Shown here one piece after another: positions 1 to 6,922 of a stretch of DNA of 49,777 nucleotides. Each line of letters opens with the position of its first letter. Positions within the stretch are counted from its first letter, which is position 1. Source of the DNA: an uncultured Acidimicrobiales bacterium (GTDB lineage: Bacteria; Actinomycetota; Acidimicrobiia; Acidimicrobiales; SHLQ01); assembly GCA_938015295.1 (NCBI GenBank), contig CALLQB010000002.1:1-49777 (forward strand), written 5' to 3'. The position numbers and the translations under genes are program-made. Under the pieces are notes generated by a model. It searched no databases. It was not told where the DNA came from and saw nothing but the letters and a program-made list of their open reading frames with translations.

Positions 1-105
1 ACTGGCAACGAAGCCGATCCGGCCCCCGAAGCCGCTGCTTCTGAAGCCCCTATCTCTGAAGCCCCTATCTCTGAAGCCCCTATCTCTGAACCCCCTGCCC
101 TCTAG
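1..105 (+). CDS. C-terminal tail of an unidentified protein (5' end outside window)
   Basis: An open frame runs from the first base to a TAG at 103-105. The 34 visible residues are rich in Ala, Pro and Glu and contain three copies of the pentapeptide EAPIS, encoded by three identical 15-base units. This looks like a disordered C-terminal tail rather than a folded domain. The next gene starts 17 bases downstream on the same strand, so the two may be co-transcribed. Function cannot be assigned from the tail. Confidence 0.6.
   Translation, partial: TGNEADPAPEAAASEAPISEAPISEAPISEPPAL
43..87 (+). repeat. 15-bp tandem repeat, 3 copies, in a C-terminal coding tail
   Basis: The unit GAAGCCCCTATCTCT occurs three times without mismatch, ending 15 bases before the stop codon. 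The repeat is in frame (EAPIS). Perfect identity suggests recent slippage. Confidence 0.9.
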
Positions 106-122
106 CCACTAATGATTGCTGT

Positions 123-1640
123 ATGACTTTTCTCCGTCGCGGTTCGAACCGTGGTGCCCGCCAGACGTTCTCGGTCGAGACTCTCGTCGCCACCGACCCC
201 GAGGGGCCGTGGCCTCTTTGGCTGCTTCGCGGTGAGGCGATCGGCGCGGGCGAACCGGTCGGGACGCTCGATTCAGGGCCGCTGGCCCTTATCGATGAAC
301 GTGGCTTGATCTGTTGGGACGATGGTCGTTGGTCGCTCGACTGGTGGATTCGCACCGATGAAGGCTGGCGTTACCCCAGCAAGGTCAGGTCAGTTCGTCA
401 AACAGTGGGTCCCACGCCGGTTATTCAAACACTCTTCGCTGTCCCTGGCGGCGACGTCATCGCTACCGCCTATGCGGTACAAACTTCGTCGGCCCCCGCT
501 GTTGCTGTGCACTACACCAACGAGTCGCCGACTCCGGTCGCGTTGGCCCTTGCCCTTCGTCCAATCGACGAGCAGGGTGTCGGCCGTATCGACCACGTCA
601 AGGTCTACGACAACACCATCAGCGTGGATGGCGCCGTTTGCCTGGCGACCGACCGCATTCCTGCATCGACGGTGGCGGTCTCCGGATTCGCTGCGCTTGC
701 GCCGGCGGTCGAGCGCGCGAACGCCGAACCGAGCAGCGAGGTCTCGTCGTCCGACGGGTCCGCTCAAGCAGCGATGATATTCCCGATGCCACACCACAGC
801 TCCCTGCGTGTCGTGCTCGCGACCGATGGAGCACACAGGGTCGGCGGAGATCTGCCAACGCTCGAAGCGATCGAAAAGGGTTGGAGTGCGCACCTTGAGC
901 AGTTCTTGACCGTCGAGGTCGAGGGTTCGCCGGTAGGCACAGAATTGACGCTGGCTGCCCGTCGTCTCGCGACATCGGTTCGAGGCGGCTCGGTAGTAAG
1001 GCCTCGAGGTCACGACGGCTCGTGGTCGATTATGGCCGACCTTACGGTGGCCGATGCGTTGCTTGAGATCGGTGATACCAATCCCGCTGCTGAGATCGTT
1101 CTCGATGCACTCGACGGCGACCGGTTGCTGACGTTGTCCAAACTCGAACGAAATACCGCGTTCGATTCGTTCGTTCGGCTTTGGCAACTAACCCGCCGGC
1201 CAGAGCTACTCGAGGCCGCTTCGGAAACTCTCGACATTCCCCAGGAAGCCTTAGCAGCGGCCACACCACCCCCGGCATCGCGGGTGGCGCCGTCCCCAGA
1301 ATCTACGACAGAGGCATGGCCCGTCACCGCGGCCCGATCTGCTCTTGACCTTCGATCTCGTTTTGTTGCCGAGGTCGGCGGCGAGCTGCACCTGCTCGCT
1401 GGCTTTGATCCGGCCTGGCGAGGCCGCCAGATCGACGTCCGCAACGCCGTGACCGCCGCCGGCATCGTGTCGTTTTCGCTGCGATGGCACGGCACACGAC
1501 CAGCGTTGCTGTGGCATGTTGAACCGCATCTCGGTGGCGACGAAAATATCGCGACGGTTGTGCGCGTTCCGTCACTCGACGAGGTCTGGCAATCAGGCGA
1601 AGCCGATGGTGAAGCGTTGCTTGCCGCGCAGCCGGTGTAG
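123..1640 (+). CDS. Conserved-looking hypothetical protein, 505 aa
   Basis: I do not recognise the family with certainty. The N-terminal half (about residues 20-260) is beta-rich with many Trp and Val residues. The middle (about 270-385) is helical, around an HDGSWS segment near residue 300. A low-complexity Pro/Ala/Ser linker follows near 385-400, and the last 90 residues end in a beta-rich segment containing SLRWHGTRPALLWHVEP. This order resembles a beta-sandwich plus alpha-toroid glycosidase-like fold, but no catalytic acid motif can be named. There is no signal peptide or membrane segment. The TAG stop overlaps the GTG start of rnhB by one base, so the two are probably translationally coupled. 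Confidence 0.75.
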   Translation: MTFLRRGSNRGARQTFSVETLVATDPEGPWPLWLLRGEAIGAGEPVGTLDSGPLALIDERGLICWDDGRWSLDWWIRTDEGWRYPSKVRSVRQTVGPTPVIQTLFAVPGGDVIATAYAVQTSSAPAVAVHYTNESPTPVALALALRPIDEQGVGRIDHVKVYDNTISVDGAVCLATDRIPASTVAVSGFAALAPAVERANAEPSSEVSSSDGSAQAAMIFPMPHHSSLRVVLATDGAHRVGGDLPTLEAIEKGWSAHLEQFLTVEVEGSPVGTELTLAARRLATSVRGGSVVRPRGHDGSWSIMADLTVADALLEIGDTNPAAEIVLDALDGDRLLTLSKLERNTAFDSFVRLWQLTRRPELLEAASETLDIPQEALAAATPPPASRVAPSPESTTEAWPVTAARSALDLRSRFVAEVGGELHLLAGFDPAWRGRQIDVRNAVTAAGIVSFSLRWHGTRPALLWHVEPHLGGDENIATVVRVPSLDEVWQSGEADGEALLAAQPV

Positions 1641-2338
1641 TGACGTCGGTACCGCAACTTCGTAAGGCGCTGAAGTCGAAATCGCCTGGCTTGCATCTGG
1701 AACGCTCGTATTGGGATACCGGACGCGAGGTGGTTGTCGGCATTGACGAGGTTGGTAGGGGAGCCTGGGCGGGTCCTCTCACCATTGGTGCGGTGGTAGT
1801 GCCGCGAGATCGCCGTCTGTACAAAGTGCGGGACTCGAAGATGCTCACCGAGGCCGAACGTGAAGCGATGTACGACCGCATTGTCGAGTGGTGCGACGAC
1901 TGGGCCGTAGGTCACGCGACGCATAGCGAGTGTGACGAGCTTGGCATGTCGGCGGCACAGAAGCTCGCAACGAAGCGTGCCCTCGAGATGTTGAAAGAGC
2001 CAGCGCAGGCAGCGTTGGTCGACGGCAAGTGGGACTTTGTCGAAACGATTCCGACAACGACCATCGTCAAAGGCGACCAGAAGTCGTTGTCGATTGCTGC
2101 TGCCTCGATCCTTGCCAAGGTCACACGAGACCGCCTTCTACGATCGATGGCACCCACCTATCCGATGTATGACCTCGACCGGAACAAGGGGTATCCGTGT
2201 CCTCGGCATCGAGCGGCATTGTCGCATTTCGGCCCGTCGGTAATCCACCGCCGGAGTTGGGCCTTCGTTGACGACATTGCCTACTGCGCGGTGGAACGCA
2301 CGGTACCGGCCGGGACCCAAGCCTCACTTTTCTTGTGA
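1640..2338 (+). CDS. rnhB: Ribonuclease HII
   Basis: Cytoplasmic endonuclease that cuts the RNA strand of RNA-DNA hybrids and removes misincorporated ribonucleotides. The 232-residue product has the family signature GIDEVGRGAWAGPL (Asp36, Glu37), DSKMLT near residue 65, ALVDG (Asp128), KGDQKS (Asp146), the helix AAASILAKVTRD and a C-terminal GYPCPRH. The acidic residues expected for metal binding are therefore all present. Length is normal for the family. The GTG start overlaps the previous stop codon by one base. A 25-bp tandem duplication begins at the rnhB stop codon. Confidence 0.97.
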   Translation: MTSVPQLRKALKSKSPGLHLERSYWDTGREVVVGIDEVGRGAWAGPLTIGAVVVPRDRRLYKVRDSKMLTEAEREAMYDRIVEWCDDWAVGHATHSECDELGMSAAQKLATKRALEMLKEPAQAALVDGKWDFVETIPTTTIVKGDQKSLSIAAASILAKVTRDRLLRSMAPTYPMYDLDRNKGYPCPRHRAALSHFGPSVIHRRSWAFVDDIAYCAVERTVPAGTQASLFL

Positions 2339-2394
2339 TCGCTGACGCTTACTGTTCTTCTGATCGCTGCCGCTTACTGTTCTTCTGATCGCTA
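2336..2394 (+). repeat. 25-bp tandem repeat starting in the rnhB stop codon
   Basis: Two 25-base units (2336-2360 and 2361-2385) differ at one position (TGATCGCTGACG versus TGATCGCTGCCG). A partial third copy starts at 2386. The first three bases of unit one are the rnhB TGA stop. The unit is not a multiple of three, so extra copies give stops in other frames. Confidence 0.9.
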
Positions 2395-2411
2395 CTGAGT
2401 AAAGTCGACGA

Positions 2412-2425
2412 TGTAAACGTTTACA
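2412..2425. promoter_or_regulatory. LacI-family operator 1
   Basis: TGTAAACGTTTACA is a perfect 14-bp palindrome, 46 bp upstream of the GTG start of the GH13 gene, whose downstream neighbour is a LacI repressor. The central CG and overall form fit LacI/GalR operators. The identical sequence recurs at 5237 and, with one change, at 12675, which supports a local regulon. Confidence 0.88.
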
Positions 2426-2471
2426 CCCACGTGTGGCAACATGGTAGAAATCCTACGAAGCCCAGAAAAGA

Positions 2472-4094
2472 GTGCAGAGAGTGGCCGAACGGCAGCGAAA
2501 GTCATGGCTCGATGGAGCAGTTGGCTATGAGATCTACACCCGGTCGTTCATGGATAGCTCCGGCGACGGTTTCGGCGACCTGGCAGGAATCGCCGATCGT
2601 CTCGACTATCTGGCGTGGCTCGGCATCGACATTGTTTGGCTGACCCCGATCTACCCGTCGCCCGATCACGACCACGGCTACGACGTCGCCGACTACAAGG
2701 CCGTGCGCGCCGAACACGGCACCGTCGCAGATGTCGAGGCCCTTCTCGAGAAAGCTCACTCGCTTGATCTCAAGGTGCTCCTCGATATTGTTCCGAACCA
2801 TACGTCATCGGAACATGAGTGGTTCAAGACAGCTCTCGCCGACCCCTCATCGCCTGAGCGGGCGATGTATCTGTTCCGCGACCCAGCCCCCGACGGGGGT
2901 CCGCCGAACAACTGGATTAGCCATTTCGGCGGCCCAGCTTGGACCCTTGATGCCTCGTCGGGGCAGTACTACTGCCATCTGTTTCTGCCCGAACAGCCCG
3001 ACCTCGATTGGCGCAACCCAGCTGTCCTTGACGCCTTTGACGACATCTACCGGTTCTGGTTCGAGCGTGGCGTTGATGGCTTTCGGATCGACGTCGCTCA
3101 CGGACTTTTGAAACACCCGAGTTTCGCCGACAATCCGAAGGTGCGCGAGGCGGGCGAGGGGTCTGGTCCGCTAGCGAAGTTCTTCGCTTTCGATCACAAG
3201 TTCGACATGGATCAGGACGACAACGTGCAAATCTTTGCTCGTTGGCAGGCGATCGCAGATAACTACGACGCAACGCTTGTTGCCGAAAGTGGGGTCACTG
3301 ATCATCGCCGACTCGCACGATACGTAGGACCCGATGCCCTCGACCTTTCGTTTTTCCTCAAGCCCGGTTGGATGACCTGGGAGCCCGCCGAAATCGTCGC
3401 CGAACACCTTTCGCTCGCCGACGTTGAGCCCAACGGCATCTCGTGGGTCATCAGCAACCACGATCAGCCTCGCCCGGTCAGCCGATTTACACGGAACGAA
3501 CCCGACACGTCACGTGGGCTTGACCGTTCGTTGGCCGTCACAACTCTGCAGATGATTCTCGGTGGCGTGCCGTTTCTGTATTACGGCGAGGAGTTGGGCC
3601 TCGGCGACGCCATCATCGACCCGGCTGCCCGAGAAGATCCGGTCGCGACCCGCAATGACACCGACGGTGGCGAAGCGCGAGACGTTGCGCGCTCGCCGAT
3701 GCCGTGGGACACCTCAGCTCGCAACGGATTCACCACCGGAACACCGTGGATCGCTAGCGCCGACCGCGAATCCGCTGAGACGGTCGAGACGCAAAAGAAT
3801 GACCCAGCCAGTGCAGTACATCGGTACCGACAGCTGCTCGCTGTTCGACGCTCGTTTCCCGATATGCACAGTGGCACCTACGAGCGGCTCGATGCTCCGA
3901 CGGCCGAGGTGGCCGTGATCCGCCGCGATTCAGTGCTGGTGATTGCGAATCTTTCAACCGAGACAGTCTCGGTGTCGGCGGCTGGAGATCAGTGGCAGGT
4001 CGAGTTCCTTTCCGCAGCTGGTGAGGTCGAAAGTGAAGGCGGAACGATCACCGTTTCGCCGGAGCTTTCGGTAGTTCTGTCCGCGACCTCCTAG
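2472..4094 (+). CDS. GH13 alpha-glucosidase (oligo-1,6-glucosidase/alpha-glucosidase type)
   Basis: Retaining glycoside hydrolase of family 13 that releases glucose from alpha-glucosides. There is no signal peptide, so it probably acts in the cytoplasm on imported sugar. The conserved regions are all present: DIVPNH (residues 105-110), GFRID with nucleophile Asp207, acid/base Glu272 in LVAESG, and SNHD with His330-Asp331. The long insertion with FGGPAWTLD and the GFRIDVAHG form are typical of alpha-glucosidases rather than amylases. The 540-residue length is normal. GTG 2472 is the longest start; GTG 2481 is equally possible, and neither has a strong Shine-Dalgarno. It follows operator 1 and is 10 bp before the repressor gene. 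The exact substrate is not readable from sequence. Confidence 0.93.
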   Translation: MQRVAERQRKSWLDGAVGYEIYTRSFMDSSGDGFGDLAGIADRLDYLAWLGIDIVWLTPIYPSPDHDHGYDVADYKAVRAEHGTVADVEALLEKAHSLDLKVLLDIVPNHTSSEHEWFKTALADPSSPERAMYLFRDPAPDGGPPNNWISHFGGPAWTLDASSGQYYCHLFLPEQPDLDWRNPAVLDAFDDIYRFWFERGVDGFRIDVAHGLLKHPSFADNPKVREAGEGSGPLAKFFAFDHKFDMDQDDNVQIFARWQAIADNYDATLVAESGVTDHRRLARYVGPDALDLSFFLKPGWMTWEPAEIVAEHLSLADVEPNGISWVISNHDQPRPVSRFTRNEPDTSRGLDRSLAVTTLQMILGGVPFLYYGEELGLGDAIIDPAAREDPVATRNDTDGGEARDVARSPMPWDTSARNGFTTGTPWIASADRESAETVETQKNDPASAVHRYRQLLAVRRSFPDMHSGTYERLDAPTAEVAVIRRDSVLVIANLSTETVSVSAAGDQWQVEFLSAAGEVESEGGTITVSPELSVVLSATS

Positions 4095-4104
4095 AATCGA
4101 AGCA

Positions 4105-5139
4105 GTGGCATCTCGTAGCACGATCGGAGACGTTGCAAGCCTTGCTGGCGTATCGGTAGCTACTGTCAGCAGAGCACTGCGCGGACTACCCAACGTTTCG
4201 TCTCTTACCAAAGCTCGCGTCGAAGCCGCAGCGTTAGAGCTCGACTACATCGTCGACGCCCGTGCTTCAAGCCTGGCCTCAGGCCGCACGCACACGATTG
4301 GCCTCGTCGCACCTTGGTTCGACTCGTGGTACGAGTCGAAGGTGATATCGGGGCTCGAGGGCGTGCTTGCACCGGCGGGATACGACTTGTTGCTCTATGC
4401 AATCAAGACCTCGGTTCGGCCCGTCCAGACGTTGAGAGAACGCGTGCGGGGTCGCACCGTCGACGGCATTGTGTGTATCGATGTGTTCTTCGACGAAGAA
4501 GACGTCGAAGGTTTGCGCGAGTTTGGCGTTCCGATGGTGCTGATTGGCTCGCGTTTGTCGTTTGGGCACTCGCTGACGATCGATAACCTGCGCGGAGCTA
4601 GCGCAGCCGCCGAACACCTCTTGCAGTTGGGCCACCGCCGCCTTCTCTATGTGGGTGGTACCCAAAAGTCAGAACTTGTGTCTCCGGTGAGTGATCTTCG
4701 TGCGCAAGGCGTAGCGAAGGCGATTACCGATGCCGGACTCGATGTTGCCGAGGTGCTCGAGGTCGCAAACGACGGGGCATTTTCGCTCGCTGGCGGCCGC
4801 AAGGTCATGCGGCGACTGCAGCAGCGGAGCGAACCGCTGCCGACCGGGGTTATCTGCGGGTCCGATGAAATGGCGATGGGTCTGCTTAGCGAAGCTAGGA
4901 CGTCTGGCCTGTCGGTGCCTGAGGATCTCTCGGTTGTGGGCTTTGACGACCATGACCTGGCGGACGTGTTTGGCCTCACGACAATCCGTCAGGGCATTTA
5001 TGCGACCGGTGAAATGGCGGGACGTCTCATCCTCGACACCCTCGCCGCGGGTGAAGACCTGCCGTACTCCCACATCGAGATGCCGATCTCGCTAGTCGAA
5101 CGCGATTCGACTGCACCGCCGCGTGTGGTGGCGGGCTAA
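4105..5139 (+). CDS. LacI/GalR-family transcriptional repressor
   Basis: 344 residues. The N-terminal helix-turn-helix is clear (TIGDVASLAGVSVATVSRAL, residues 6-25), with a hinge helix around SSLASGRT (54-61). It is followed by a periplasmic-binding-protein-like effector domain ending in the usual GFDDHDLADVF and TIRQ segments. The family binds short palindromes with central CG and releases them on binding a sugar. It is encoded 10 bp after the GH13 gene and before the transporter operon. The palindromes at 2412, 5237 and 12675 are its likely sites (inference), which would make it autoregulatory. The start is GTG. Confidence 0.95.
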   Translation: MASRSTIGDVASLAGVSVATVSRALRGLPNVSSLTKARVEAAALELDYIVDARASSLASGRTHTIGLVAPWFDSWYESKVISGLEGVLAPAGYDLLLYAIKTSVRPVQTLRERVRGRTVDGIVCIDVFFDEEDVEGLREFGVPMVLIGSRLSFGHSLTIDNLRGASAAAEHLLQLGHRRLLYVGGTQKSELVSPVSDLRAQGVAKAITDAGLDVAEVLEVANDGAFSLAGGRKVMRRLQQRSEPLPTGVICGSDEMAMGLLSEARTSGLSVPEDLSVVGFDDHDLADVFGLTTIRQGIYATGEMAGRLILDTLAAGEDLPYSHIEMPISLVERDSTAPPRVVAG

Positions 5140-5236
5140 CCCACCGCAAGACAGGTAGCTGACCGTCGATCGGTTGCAGTGAAGAAACGGGTGGAGCGAC
5201 TGGCATCACGGTCGTTTATCTTCTAACGTCTCCCGA

Positions 5237-5250
5237 TGTAAACGTTTACA
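5237..5250. promoter_or_regulatory. LacI-family operator 2
   Basis: TGTAAACGTTTACA, identical to the site at 2412, lies 49 bp upstream of the ATG of the solute-binding protein gene. It is the only notable element in the 160-bp gap after the repressor gene. A good Shine-Dalgarno (GGAGGG) sits 9 bases before the ATG. Confidence 0.88.
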
Positions 5251-5299
5251 GTCGGCGGCGACTCGCTGCCGGCTGTGCATTTGATGGAGGGAACATCGT

Positions 5300-6784
5300 A
5301 TGAAAAGCACGTGGATACGGCTCTTGGCAGTCGTCTTCTCACTGGCATTGGTCGCCGCAGCCTGCGGCTCCGATACCGGTACCGCCGATACCAGCGGCGC
5401 AGATGACGCTGCCGCAAGCCTTGAGGCGGCCCAGCAGGCCGCCGAAGACGCTGAAGCGCGAGCGGCTGAGGCAGAAGATCGCGCAGCAGAGGCCGAAAAG
5501 GCAGCTGAAGAAGCCGCCATGGCAGATGACAGCGAGCCTGCAGCAGCCCCTGCGAGCGACCGTCTTGTTGTGACGGTTTCCGGCCCGGAACGCTCCGACG
5601 CCGAAGCTGGCGCCCTCAACGCTGCGCTTGAAGAGTTTGGTAACGCCAACGGCATCGCCATTGTCTACAAGGGCTCGGCAAACTGGGAAGCTGACATCAA
5701 CATCCAGCTTGAAGCCGGCTCAAACCCCGACATCTCGATCTTCCCACAGCCAGGCAAGCTTGCTGACTTCGCCCGTGACGGCCGAGTTCTTGCGCTTCCC
5801 GACGAGATCACCGAGGCAGTTTCTGCCAACTGGACCGACTCGGTCATGGACTTCGGAAACGTTGACGGAACCCAATTCGGTGTGCCAAACAAGAACGACC
5901 TCAAGTCGCTTGTCTGGTACCAGCCAGCACGTTTCGAAGCAGCCGGCTACACCATTCCAGAAACGCTCGACGAGCTTTGGGCATTGTCCGACACGATGAT
6001 CGCCGACGGCAACACCCCGTGGTGCATCGGCATTGAGTCCGGCCAGGCAACCGGTTGGGCATTCACCGACTGGGTCGAAGACATGATGCTTCGCACCACC
6101 ACCCCCGAGAACTACGACGCTTGGACAACCGGCGAACTGCCGTTCTCAAGCCCCGAGGTCACCTCGGCAATGGAGACCGTTCTTGGTGAGTGGAACAAGC
6201 CCGGTGCAGTATTTGCCGCCGGTGGCTCAATTGCCACCACTGCCTTCCAGGCAAACGGTGAACCACTGGTAAATGGCGACTGCATGATGCACCGTCAAGC
6301 ATCGTTCTTCTCCTCATTCTTCCCTGAGGGAACCCCTGCTGCCGATGGCACCGAAGGCGCAGTAGACGTGTTCTACTTCCCCGAAGGCTCCACCGGTCGT
6401 CCGGTCCTTGGTTCGGGTACCCTCGCAGGCGCCTTTGAAGACCGTCCCGAGGTATGGGCGGTCATGGAATACTTCGGTTCGCCCGAGTACGCCAACGCAC
6501 GCCAGGTTGCACAAGAAACCCTCAAGCGGGGCGACTCTGAAACCGTCGTGCTTTCCGGCTTCAACACCGCAAACCTTGGCGCCGACGCTTCACTGTGGCA
6601 CCCACTTGAGCAGTCGTTCGTCGGTATCCTCCAGGGCGCCGAAGTTCTTCGCTTCGACGGTTCGGACCTTATGCCAGCCGATGTTGGCGCCGGTACGTTC
6701 TGGAGCGAAGGCACCGCAATGGTGAACGGCGACAAGAGCGTCGCTGACGCTGCCGCTGCCATCGATGCCAGCTGGCCTAGCTGA
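5300..6784 (+). CDS. aglE: Alpha-glucoside-type ABC transporter substrate-binding lipoprotein
   Basis: Extracytoplasmic receptor that delivers a sugar to the permeases encoded next. Residues 1-22 form a lipoprotein signal peptide ending in the lipobox LVAAAC. Residues 30-80 are an Ala/Glu-rich coiled-coil-like spacer. The rest is a family 1 solute-binding fold. The segment CIGIESGQATGWAFTDWVED is characteristic, from memory, of AglE-like alpha-glucoside binding proteins. Length is 494 residues including the spacer. The ATG has a GGAGGG ribosome site. It is first in the aglEFG-like operon and directly downstream of operator 2. The ligand could be an ordinary alpha-glucoside or a modified sugar glycoside, given the sulfonate monooxygenase in the same regulon. 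Confidence 0.92.
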   Translation: MKSTWIRLLAVVFSLALVAAACGSDTGTADTSGADDAAASLEAAQQAAEDAEARAAEAEDRAAEAEKAAEEAAMADDSEPAAAPASDRLVVTVSGPERSDAEAGALNAALEEFGNANGIAIVYKGSANWEADINIQLEAGSNPDISIFPQPGKLADFARDGRVLALPDEITEAVSANWTDSVMDFGNVDGTQFGVPNKNDLKSLVWYQPARFEAAGYTIPETLDELWALSDTMIADGNTPWCIGIESGQATGWAFTDWVEDMMLRTTTPENYDAWTTGELPFSSPEVTSAMETVLGEWNKPGAVFAAGGSIATTAFQANGEPLVNGDCMMHRQASFFSSFFPEGTPAADGTEGAVDVFYFPEGSTGRPVLGSGTLAGAFEDRPEVWAVMEYFGSPEYANARQVAQETLKRGDSETVVLSGFNTANLGADASLWHPLEQSFVGILQGAEVLRFDGSDLMPADVGAGTFWSEGTAMVNGDKSVADAAAAIDASWPS

Positions 6785-6858
6785 TCATCGAACCGATTTG
6801 TCGTCAGCGCCTCGTGTTGCTGACGAAACAAGGAAGTACATGACGTAGACGTTCATTG

Positions 6859-6896
6859 GCCGTGGCGCCGGGGAGGAAGTTCCCGGCGCCACCGGC
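6859..6896 (+). other. GC-rich stem-loop between binding-protein and permease genes
   Basis: GTGGCGCCGGG (6862-6872) pairs perfectly with CCCGGCGCCAC (6882-6892) around a 9-base loop. GCC (6859-6861) and GGC (6894-6896) can extend the stem past a one-base bulge. No U-run follows, so it is unlikely to be a full terminator. Its place between the binding-protein and permease genes matches the stabilising hairpins in malE-malF spacers. Confidence 0.75.
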
Positions 6897-6922
6897 TAGA
6901 ACGTTCTTGGGGGGAATGAATC

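Noticed and set aside
390..1187. 265-codon minus-strand open frame
   Set aside because: It is the antisense shadow of the 505-residue gene; composition is Arg/His-rich and no start signal or family motif is visible.
2441..2472. ATG at 2441 as the GH13 start
   Set aside because: It is in a different frame from the GH13 coding sequence.
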